Position numbers and translations under genes: made by a program | Assembly: GCA_947380435.1 (NCBI GenBank) | Contig: CANCRC010000002.1 | Span: 1-41,822, forward strand | Direction of reading: 5' to 3' | DNA: 41,822 bases | Source: Chitinophagaceae bacterium | GTDB taxonomy: Bacteria > Bacteroidota > Bacteroidia > Chitinophagales > Chitinophagaceae | In this document: positions 7,131 to 15,380 of the stretch, piece by piece | How positions within the stretch are numbered: position 1 is the stretch's first letter | Layout: each line of letters begins with the position of its first letter | The notes under the pieces: model-generated | Databases searched by the model: none | Told to the model about the DNA's origin: nothing | Seen by the model: only the letters and a program-made list of their open reading frames with translations

Positions 7131-8687
7131 ATGCCCCCAAGTACAATTAATTATCAGAAAAAACTTTGGTGGCTTATTGGAATTTCAGTCCTTGCTAAAA
7201 TTCTAATTTCTTTTTTTCTTGAACTAGGAAACGACGAGGTCTATTATTATACCTATGCATTGCAACCAGACTGGAATCATTTCGACCATCCTCCCATGGT
7301 GGGTTGGTTAATTCGTATATTCACTTTTAATTTACATTGGCTTTCTGCTTTAAGTATGCGCTTGGGTAGTATTTTTTGTGCAGCAGTTTCAACCATTATT
7401 ATTTTTGAATCGGGTACTTTATTGAAAAATGAAAAAGCAGGTTGGATAGCTGCTTTGTTATATACTTTATCTATTTACACCAGTATAATTGCGGGCTTAT
7501 TTATTATGCCCGATAGTCCGCAGCTTTTGTTTTTTACTTTAAGTATTTATGTGATGTTGAATTGGGTAATGAAGCCACATATATTTACTTTATTTGGTTG
7601 GATTTTACTTGGCTTGTTTATTGGGTTAGCCACCTTAAGTAAAATACATGGACTTTACCTTTGGATAGGTTTTGGTTTATTTATTATTTTCAATCAAGTA
7701 GAAAATTTGAAAGAAAAGAATGGATACATTGCTATTCTAGTAACTTTATTATGTATTGTTCCCATTGTGTATTGGAACTATCAGAACGATTTTATTACCT
7801 ACCGCTTTCACTCTAAAAGAGTCATGCATACAGGTATTTCTTTTTCTAATTTTATAACACAAATAGGAGGGGAGTTCTTTTATCAAAACCCATTAGTATA
7901 TATTGCTGTATTCATTGCTTTATTGCGTGTTAGTAAAGTAAAGTTTCAAGCAAAAAGTGCTAAAGCCATTAATTTATTACTTTGGTTAAGCCTTCCTTTA
8001 ATTTTTATATTCTGGGGGGTCTCTTTATTCAATGCCACACTGCCTCATTGGACTGGTCCTGCCTTTATACCCTTATTTTTAATAGCAGGGGTTTACTGGG
8101 CTTCTTATTCTAGGAAGGTTATCCCCGTACTGCTTAAATTTGCCATTGGATTTATGATATTTTTGGTACTGGGCTTTGTGGTCCTAGTAAAATTCTATCC
8201 AAAGCAATTGGGTTCAGAAAAATTGGAAAATTTAGGAGAATATAATCCTATTAACGATGTTACTGGCTGGGCTTATTTCACTGAGGTATTTAAGGGCATA
8301 GTAGAAAAGGATCAAACAACAGGTAGAATGTCTAAGCAAGCGCCCATAGTAGTGCATAAATGGTTCCCTGCCGGGCATTTGTTATTTTATACAGCGCCAA
8401 AAGTAAATGCTAGGTTGATAGCTATTGGGGCCTTAGAAGATTTACATAAGTTTGCTTGGTTGAATCAAACTACAGAGGAAATTAAAATTGGGGAAGATGC
8501 TTATTGTATTGTGCCTTCTAGTTTGCCTGCGAATCCTTCAGCATTATATGGTGCTTATTTTACCAGTATTGAAAAGCCCGATACCATACCCTATATTACC
8601 AAGGGAGTATTACTCAGAAATTTTTATGTATATAGGTTAAAAGGGTGTAAGCTCATTCCGACGGCAATATTAAAGCCTAAGCAATAG
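7131..8687 (+). CDS. GT39/ArnT-like membrane glycosyltransferase
   Basis: This is a 518-residue polytopic membrane protein with about 10-12 hydrophobic helices filling the first two thirds. The first extracytoplasmic loop carries the acidic motif GNDEVYYY and then FDHPPMVGWL, which is the hallmark of the dolichyl-phosphate-mannose/ArnT-like family (GT-C fold) that moves a sugar from a polyprenyl-phosphate carrier to a lipid or protein. The Asp-Glu pair is the expected catalytic/metal site. The C-terminal about 170 residues form a soluble periplasmic domain. The acceptor cannot be read from sequence, and neighbouring genes give no hint. It ends close to a tandem repeat and faces tamB. Confidence 0.85.
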   Translation: MPPSTINYQKKLWWLIGISVLAKILISFFLELGNDEVYYYTYALQPDWNHFDHPPMVGWLIRIFTFNLHWLSALSMRLGSIFCAAVSTIIIFESGTLLKNEKAGWIAALLYTLSIYTSIIAGLFIMPDSPQLLFFTLSIYVMLNWVMKPHIFTLFGWILLGLFIGLATLSKIHGLYLWIGFGLFIIFNQVENLKEKNGYIAILVTLLCIVPIVYWNYQNDFITYRFHSKRVMHTGISFSNFITQIGGEFFYQNPLVYIAVFIALLRVSKVKFQAKSAKAINLLLWLSLPLIFIFWGVSLFNATLPHWTGPAFIPLFLIAGVYWASYSRKVIPVLLKFAIGFMIFLVLGFVVLVKFYPKQLGSEKLENLGEYNPINDVTGWAYFTEVFKGIVEKDQTTGRMSKQAPIVVHKWFPAGHLLFYTAPKVNARLIAIGALEDLHKFAWLNQTTEEIKIGEDAYCIVPSSLPANPSALYGAYFTSIEKPDTIPYITKGVLLRNFYVYRLKGCKLIPTAILKPKQ

Positions 8688-8725
8688 GTGATTTGTAGAA
8701 GCTAATCTTGATCTATGGAAGAGGG

Positions 8726-8770
8726 TAAAGTAAAGTAAAGTAAAGTATAGTAAAGTATAGTAAAGTAAAG
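8726..8770. repeat. Pentanucleotide tandem repeat (TAAAG/TATAG)
   Basis: Nine head-to-tail 5-bp units are present: seven TAAAG and two TATAG in the order A A A A T A T A A (middle base). They sit in the 99-bp gap between the convergent glycosyltransferase (stop 8687) and tamB (stop 8787). The array is outside both reading frames, so slippage would change only the spacer. No separate terminator is evident here. Confidence 0.95.
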
Positions 8771-8786
8771 AAATCGTTTTAGGCTA

Positions 8787-11700
8787 CTAGAAAGTAAATT
8801 CGTCAAAATCTTTACGGTAAGAAATACTCAAGCCCTGTCTGTTTCTTCTACCTAAGCTAGTTCCACTAATGTCTAAGCTATTTCTATTAAATACAATGGC
8901 TCTTAATTTACGGTCTCTGGTTAATATAAATTCAATGTTTAAATCGGGTAACCATTGAAAAGTTCCATTTTGTATACTAGTGGTATTACGAACATTAAAA
9001 TCTAAGTCACCTCCTACATTCACAATAATATTATCGTTTAAAAAGCTTCTGCCTAATTTTAAATTTACTCTTTGACGGTCTATCTTATTAGCGTTAATGG
9101 CAATACCTGCGCCAGAAGGGTCTAGTAAATTGGCACTATTGTAAACTGAAGATCCAATATCAAATCTTAAACTTTTATCACCGGTAACTTTGTCTAATAT
9201 ATTCGTAACAGACTTATTAATTTCCTTAGTCAATAAATGAGAAATAGTATTGATACCAATGGTGGTAACTGTATAGGCATTACTATTGTTACTATTGCTA
9301 AAGCTTACAGGCGCGAATGAATTAAATACAATTAAAAAAGAAACCTGTTTCAATATTTCATTGTCATCTCTTTCTAAGCGGGTAATAAATTGAGAGAACT
9401 CGTTGTCTGTACTAATAGGGTTACCAGAAGGGAAGGCCAGACTGAATTTAATTTCGGGATGCGATAGCTTATTTCTAAGGGCTGCAATTACAAAAACACT
9501 ACCTCTATAAGTTCTAACGGCATTACTAAAGTTGCTACTGCCTACCAATTCATTCAAACTTACTCTATCTGCAGTATACCTAGCATCGATATGCATATCG
9601 GCTTCATAAGGGTCGCCGTTCCATTCAATATAATTACCTGCTTCTGGAATTAAATCAAAAGGTTTTTTAATAAAAGATTGAAAATTGAAATCATATTTAC
9701 CCGATTCAATATTGTACTTACCTCTAATAGTTAATGGCTCTATATTGCCTGCTCGTATTTTTAATCTACCATTACCTACCGCTTTAATCACATCCCCCGT
9801 AAGATCGTCCATGATTAAATCAATCTTGGTTTTATTATTCGCGGTCACTTCTAAGTCTACTACTAAATTATAGGCAGGAATATCGGCATTTTTGATAGCC
9901 GTTTTTCCATACTTTTTAAATACTATATAATCCGATTTACCGCTCTCTTTACTAGTGGAGTTGGGAAGGTAAATATGGGCGCTATCATTTACATCGGCAT
10001 TAATAAACATTTTAATGTTTTCTTCCGGCCCTTTAATAGTCATACTGGCTTTTCCTACTGCCGTACCATAGAAATTTGCATTGTCCAAGGCCTCCGTATT
10101 CAGCATTTCAATTTTTGGACTACTCATTTCCATATCATACACAAGATGCTTAAAGCCTTGATTCAGTATTTTTCCTTTGAAATTAGCCTGTCTTCTTTTG
10201 CTATCTCTTAAGACCACATTGCCAAAGTCTATTCCTTCGTTATTGAATTCTATTTTACTACTATCTATAAAGTAACGCACTTTGGTATAATCTACAAGGA
10301 ATGAAGCTTTGTCTAATGTTGCACTGCCTAGCAAATAGGGGTTCTCAATTCTGCCAGCAAAATGAATCGCTCCATTGGCCTTGCCGTCTAAATGGGTAAG
10401 TACGCCGCCAATAAATTGTTGTACCATGCTAATTTTGGAGTGGCGTAAGTAAAGCATAGCATCTAAGGGGCTCGTATCGTTTTTAATTGAATAACTACCT
10501 ACGGCAGCTAAATTATATTCTGTATTGGGGCAATTTAAATTAAAAGGAATTTTGCCTGTCGATTTTTGATAACCTATTTTCAGTTGAGCTAAACCTATAG
10601 AATCGGCATTGAACTGGAATTGCGCAAGATTTAAGTTGGCATCAAACTCAAAGTCGCTTAATATATTTTTAAATAAAATTTTACCATTGGTAAGACCTTC
10701 TAATTTAGGGTAGCTAAAAAATATTTTAGTAAAATCACCTAATATGATATTCTTTAATTCAAGTTGTAAAGCATTCTCTGAGTTAGTGGCATTAGAGAAA
10801 ACGAATTCTTGAATACCTTGTTTAATGGTAAGATTAGAAGCGTTGATATTATTTTTTCTTAAAATAAGACTACCTAAATTATTAATCTCCCATTTTTTCT
10901 GGTTCAATATAAAGTAGGAGGGTTGCCATTTAATAGCAATACCATCATTATAGGTTTGTACCATACCTTTCAGCATAATTTCTTCTAAGGCCGACTTGCT
11001 AAAAGCAGCTACGGAGATCATAGATCGGTCATTGCTACTATGTATACTAATATTGGCTTGTAAAAACTGCGTGCTGTCTGTTATATTAATAGCCCCTGCA
11101 TTTATATTTACTTGCAGTGAATCCTTGGTGCCTGTGCTGGTAATTCTACCATTTTTTATAGCATAAGTATCCCAGCTGGCAAAGGGTATACTAGATTGTA
11201 CACTTATGTTTTGCTTAACTGTATTAATATTGCCATCCAATACTATATTATTAAAACCAGCTATATCCTTTTTAAATAATCTTAAATAAGGTTCGAAATA
11301 ATTGGTTTTAATTTGAATGCTAAAATCCTGATTCGCCGGTGTACTCTTAGGAGCATTAATATAGGTAGGGAAGTAGCGTTGCATGAAGTATTGTACGCTG
11401 GCAGGCAAGTGGTTAATATTAAATTTACCAATAATTGACGCTTTAATATCATCACTAGCTATAAGTATTTTCTTAATACCATTTTGTATACTTGAACTTA
11501 ATGTTAAGGAGTCGAAATGTAAGCTGCTAGCTTCCCCTTTTAAATTTCCTTTATAAAATTTAGCATAGCCTATAAAATTATCAATACTATCACCTTCGAA
11601 ATTGAGGTCTAATTTTCCAGCTAGTTGAATATCATTATTGGAAATATTCAATGCTTTTAAATTGGCATAATTCAAATTGCTCAAGGCTACTATTTTAGGT

Positions 11701-13478
11701 TTCTTTTGATTGAAGTCTATATTAACATTGCTAGTGAAATTAACATTCTCATCTTTGATGCCAACTAGTCCATTAAAGGCTTTCTTTTGTAAGAAACCAT
11801 TGGTGCTAATATGCGTGTAGATATATTTATTCACTTCAATGGAATCAATATTGCCTTGTATTTTAGTTTTGACCTTGTCTAAATTAAAAGAGCTGCCTGC
11901 AATACTTCCATTAAAATTAACAAAGCCAATCATATCGTTGTTGAGTAATTTGCCAATTTTAAAACCTTTAGTTTGCAAAAGTCCTTCATAACTAGGCTCG
12001 GCTTTTTCAGGAAACTTTAATCGAATCTCTGTATTGGCTAAACCTAATTGCGTATTAATTTGACCCTTTGTTACAAAATCATATAAAGTGCCATGAAAAT
12101 CTCCTTTAAAATCCATTGCTCCCAAACTACTTACATTTAAGTCAGTAGCTGCTTTTAAAGGAGCTATCCAATTAGCTAAATCGGTATAATTCGATTGCGC
12201 ATTTACATTGGTAAAATTTATCTGCGTACTTCTCATCTCAGGAATGCCCTTCATTGAAAAATTTCCGCTTAGCGTAGATTCATTGTACCTGGCTTTTAAA
12301 TCTTTGGTTTCAAATGCTGCCACAGTGCCTAGAAAATGAAAGCTAGTATTTACTTTTTGATGGATGTTCTTTAATGCAGGTGCGAAATAGGCTATATCAT
12401 CGAAAGCTACATTGGCATTGGCTAAATGCGCCTTCATGGTGACCTTATTTATATAGTCAGGAAAGTCATGCGTTAAGTCCTTGTATTGCATGGCATAATA
12501 ATTCCCTATAAGGCTATTATTTGTTTTCAATAAAAAATTACTAAACTCCATAATTTCAGGAGTCATTCTAAATTGAGTAGTTAATTTTTTTATTTCAAAT
12601 CCCGACTGTTCTTTGACGCGTAAACTAGCATTGGCTTTAATCGTATCCTCTATGAAACTTGCCCTACGAATAGTAGCATTAATCTCTTTCATTCTAATAT
12701 GTTCTCCATCAAAATAGGTACTAGCTTGGTTAAATCCATTTTCAATCCACATCTTGCCATTAATAACCTGAATTTCATTTGCAAAAATTTGCAGGTGACT
12801 ATTGTTAAAAAACAGTTCTCCTTTTTTCCTTTTATTAATTTTATCAATAGTCTTTGCAGTATTCAGACCATTTTTATTTTGAATTAAATAGTAAGGCTTA
12901 TTGGCAATGATTTGATCTATATTAATATTCTTGCCATTAATAGACTTTACATTAATAAGTAAATTGTTAGAGGAGAAAATTGTTTTACTACCCATCCACT
13001 CATCATTACTTATAAATTCAATTTGAGCAATATCTATTTTTTTAATATCAAAAGGGCTAGTTTTTTTATTGCTGTCTGTTTCTTTTTGAAGCTTGTCAAG
13101 AATAAATTGATAATTCCAGTTCTCCGTTTTACGATGCAAATAAATTTTAGTATTTTCTAGACCCAAGTATTTGATGATGGGTGTATTTTTCGAAAAAAAT
13201 AAGTCGCTTAATCTTAATTTTAAAGAGGCCGTATAAGCAAGGGTGTCTTTGTTTTCGTCTCTAATAAGAATTCCTTGTACATCTAATTTATCGAATAGAG
13301 AAAAGCGAACCTGACCTAGTTCTACAGGGGCTCCAATAGTTTTACTAAAGGAGTCGGCAATACTATGGGCCACTTTGTTTTGTACCCAGGGCAGTAGAAA
13401 TAGTAAATAGGTAAATAAAAATATACCTACCACAGCAGCTGCAATAATTCTAAGTATGGTAAACTTCTTATTTAACAA
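8787..13478 (-). CDS. tamB: Translocation/assembly module TamB family protein
   Basis: This is a 1563-residue AsmA/TamB-type protein, predicted to be anchored in the inner membrane by one N-terminal helix (about residues 9-31) and to span the periplasm as a long beta-rich groove. Repeated beta-strand stretches fill the middle, and the last about 450 residues match the TamB C-terminal domain (DUF490), including GNGRLKIRAGN, GKYDFNFQSF and EWNGDPYEADMHI. Family members move phospholipid or help insert outer-membrane proteins with a BamA-like partner; no tamA-like gene is in the window. No ATG is seen near the N-terminus; the best start is TTG at 13478, directly before the anchor helix. It begins 28 bp after ggt, probably in the same transcript. 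Confidence 0.88.
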   Translation of the reverse strand: MLNKKFTILRIIAAAVVGIFLFTYLLFLLPWVQNKVAHSIADSFSKTIGAPVELGQVRFSLFDKLDVQGILIRDENKDTLAYTASLKLRLSDLFFSKNTPIIKYLGLENTKIYLHRKTENWNYQFILDKLQKETDSNKKTSPFDIKKIDIAQIEFISNDEWMGSKTIFSSNNLLINVKSINGKNINIDQIIANKPYYLIQNKNGLNTAKTIDKINKRKKGELFFNNSHLQIFANEIQVINGKMWIENGFNQASTYFDGEHIRMKEINATIRRASFIEDTIKANASLRVKEQSGFEIKKLTTQFRMTPEIMEFSNFLLKTNNSLIGNYYAMQYKDLTHDFPDYINKVTMKAHLANANVAFDDIAYFAPALKNIHQKVNTSFHFLGTVAAFETKDLKARYNESTLSGNFSMKGIPEMRSTQINFTNVNAQSNYTDLANWIAPLKAATDLNVSSLGAMDFKGDFHGTLYDFVTKGQINTQLGLANTEIRLKFPEKAEPSYEGLLQTKGFKIGKLLNNDMIGFVNFNGSIAGSSFNLDKVKTKIQGNIDSIEVNKYIYTHISTNGFLQKKAFNGLVGIKDENVNFTSNVNIDFNQKKPKIVALSNLNYANLKALNISNNDIQLAGKLDLNFEGDSIDNFIGYAKFYKGNLKGEASSLHFDSLTLSSSIQNGIKKILIASDDIKASIIGKFNINHLPASVQYFMQRYFPTYINAPKSTPANQDFSIQIKTNYFEPYLRLFKKDIAGFNNIVLDGNINTVKQNISVQSSIPFASWDTYAIKNGRITSTGTKDSLQVNINAGAINITDSTQFLQANISIHSSNDRSMISVAAFSKSALEEIMLKGMVQTYNDGIAIKWQPSYFILNQKKWEINNLGSLILRKNNINASNLTIKQGIQEFVFSNATNSENALQLELKNIILGDFTKIFFSYPKLEGLTNGKILFKNILSDFEFDANLNLAQFQFNADSIGLAQLKIGYQKSTGKIPFNLNCPNTEYNLAAVGSYSIKNDTSPLDAMLYLRHSKISMVQQFIGGVLTHLDGKANGAIHFAGRIENPYLLGSATLDKASFLVDYTKVRYFIDSSKIEFNNEGIDFGNVVLRDSKRRQANFKGKILNQGFKHLVYDMEMSSPKIEMLNTEALDNANFYGTAVGKASMTIKGPEENIKMFINADVNDSAHIYLPNSTSKESGKSDYIVFKKYGKTAIKNADIPAYNLVVDLEVTANNKTKIDLIMDDLTGDVIKAVGNGRLKIRAGNIEPLTIRGKYNIESGKYDFNFQSFIKKPFDLIPEAGNYIEWNGDPYEADMHIDARYTADRVSLNELVGSSNFSNAVRTYRGSVFVIAALRNKLSHPEIKFSLAFPSGNPISTDNEFSQFITRLERDDNEILKQVSFLIVFNSFAPVSFSNSNNSNAYTVTTIGINTISHLLTKEINKSVTNILDKVTGDKSLRFDIGSSVYNSANLLDPSGAGIAINANKIDRQRVNLKLGRSFLNDNIIVNVGGDLDFNVRNTTSIQNGTFQWLPDLNIEFILTRDRKLRAIVFNRNSLDISGTSLGRRNRQGLSISYRKDFDEFTF

Positions 13479-13506
13479 AGGAGGGGTTTTTGTAAAAATA
13501 CAAAAA

Positions 13507-15213
13507 TTAATAGCCAGCTACGCTATCGTCACCTCTTTTATCTCCGGCAGCCATACGTTTGCCATCGCCTGAAATAAGAATACCATCCATTCTGCCAAAT
13601 TTTCCTCTTCTGATGGTTTTATAGCCCATGTTTTTCAAGCCATTTTCTATATCCTCTGGGAAATCAGATTCTAAAGCCAACACATCTGGAATCCATTGAT
13701 GATGGAATCTTGTGGCATCAATAGCTTGCTTAATAGTCATTTTATGGTCGATGATATTAACCAATCCTTCATATACTTGATTAGGAATGGTAGTTCCACC
13801 TGGAGTGCCAATACTTATATAAGGTTTGCCTTTCACTGTGACAAGGGTAGGTGTCATAGAACTTAACATTCTTTTACCTGGTTGAATGGAATTTGCTTCT
13901 CCACCTAATGCTCCATACATATTAGGAACACCTGGTTTCACACTAAAATCGTCCATTTCATTATTTAATAAAAAGCCTGCACCCGCTACAATTGTTTTAT
14001 TACCATAGGTATCATTTAAAGTAGTGGTAATAGCCACCATATTTCCTTCTTTATCTATTACGCTCAAGTGAGTGGTTTGCTCACTCTCATGAACTTGACC
14101 TGCCTCTGTAACTTTACTACTACCAGCTACACCTTCTTTATAATCGCTCATTCTTGCTTGCGCATAACTATTACTAATTAATGTTTTAGTAGGTACTTTC
14201 CAGTAATCAGGGTCACCCATATGTTCTGCACGATCTGCATAGGCTCTTCTTTGTGCCTCTACCATTAAGTTTACAGAAGCAAGTGTATTCAATCCCATTT
14301 TCTCAACATTGAAAGGAGCAATCATTTGCATCATTTCTGCAATTAAAATTCCACCACTAGAAGGGGGTGCAAAACTTATTACATGATGGCCTCTATAATC
14401 AAACTCTAATGGTTTTCTAAATTTAGGTTTATAGTTTTTTAAATCTTCTGCACTAACATAACCGCCACTATGCTGCATTTCTTTTACGATATATTCAGCA
14501 GTTGGCCCTTCGTAAAAACCTGCCAAACCTTTTGCTTGAATGCGTTTTAAGGTGGCTGCAAGTTCTGGTTGTATAAGGGTATCACCTGCCTTCCAAACTT
14601 CTTTTTGCGTAAAAGCACTTGGGGCGGAACTAAACTTTAAGAAATTGGCACGATCTGCATTTAAACCCTTGGCCTCTCTATCCGATATTACATATCCAAA
14701 TTCTGCAAACTCAATAGCGGGTTCAATTAATTTTGCAAATGGTAATTTTGCATAAGCATGTGTACTTATCATGCCCGCAATACTTCCTGGAATACCTGAA
14801 GCAGAGGCACCTCTTGTAGATTTTCCAGCAATTGGATTTCCTTGCTCATCTAAATACATATCTCTACTTGCTTTTGAAGGAGCTGCTTCACGGTAATCAA
14901 TACCTATTAATTCACCATTTACTTTTCTAGCTAACATAAAACCTCCACCACCTATATTACCAGCACCCGGAAATACCACGGCTAAACTTAATTGAGTAGC
15001 AATGGCTGCATCAAATGCATTGCCTCCATCTTGCATCATGGCTGCACCCACCAGACTTGCTAGGGGATGTGCGGAAGTTACTGCTCCATGGTCAAACGAT
15101 TTTTCTTTCACTATTTCATATTGATATGGATTAATATGTGGATGTGCTTTTAAAAAGGGTTGGGCCATTAATTTGCCTGAAAAAACAAGGGCAATAAATA
15201 AGATTTTTTTCAT
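13507..15213 (-). CDS. ggt: Gamma-glutamyltransferase (glutathione hydrolase)
   Basis: This is a 568-residue exported Ntn-hydrolase that transfers or hydrolyses the gamma-glutamyl group of glutathione and related peptides. A short signal peptide (MKKILFIALVFSGKLMAQ) leads to the large subunit; self-cleavage should occur before Thr380 in QTTHLSVID, making a 189-residue small subunit whose N-terminal Thr is the nucleophile. Other family strings are DGGNAFDAA, GAGNIGGGGFM, YREAAP, LNNEMDDFS and the oxyanion-hole-type SSMTPT. Length is normal. It is first in a two-gene unit with tamB and diverges from the M14 peptidase gene. Confidence 0.93.
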   Translation of the reverse strand: MKKILFIALVFSGKLMAQPFLKAHPHINPYQYEIVKEKSFDHGAVTSAHPLASLVGAAMMQDGGNAFDAAIATQLSLAVVFPGAGNIGGGGFMLARKVNGELIGIDYREAAPSKASRDMYLDEQGNPIAGKSTRGASASGIPGSIAGMISTHAYAKLPFAKLIEPAIEFAEFGYVISDREAKGLNADRANFLKFSSAPSAFTQKEVWKAGDTLIQPELAATLKRIQAKGLAGFYEGPTAEYIVKEMQHSGGYVSAEDLKNYKPKFRKPLEFDYRGHHVISFAPPSSGGILIAEMMQMIAPFNVEKMGLNTLASVNLMVEAQRRAYADRAEHMGDPDYWKVPTKTLISNSYAQARMSDYKEGVAGSSKVTEAGQVHESEQTTHLSVIDKEGNMVAITTTLNDTYGNKTIVAGAGFLLNNEMDDFSVKPGVPNMYGALGGEANSIQPGKRMLSSMTPTLVTVKGKPYISIGTPGGTTIPNQVYEGLVNIIDHKMTIKQAIDATRFHHQWIPDVLALESDFPEDIENGLKNMGYKTIRRGKFGRMDGILISGDGKRMAAGDKRGDDSVAGY

Positions 15214-15333
15214 AGGTGTTGAATTGAGCTAGTAATTTACTTAATTATTTAGTATTCAACAAAATAGCGCCTACCATTTGTGTAAAACTATCCCTGGTAT
15301 GCCTCATTTTAAGCCTAAACTTCCTTATTTTTA

Positions 15334-15351
15334 GGGGGTATAAATACGCCC
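15334..15351. promoter_or_regulatory. Possible operator dyad upstream of the M14 peptidase
   Basis: The 18-bp sequence GGG-G-GTAT-AA-ATAC-G-CCC is a dyad, symmetric except for one mismatched pair. It ends 29 bp before the peptidase ATG, where a repressor or activator could sit, and lies in the 167-bp gap shared with divergent ggt. No TAnnTTTG element was found in this gap. The binding protein is unknown. Confidence 0.3.
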
Positions 15352-15380
15352 TTTATTCTATAAAATTTAAGTATAAAAAA

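Noticed and set aside
8726-8770. Tandem repeat as a CRISPR array
   Set aside because: Units are 5 bp and directly adjacent without spacers; this is a microsatellite.
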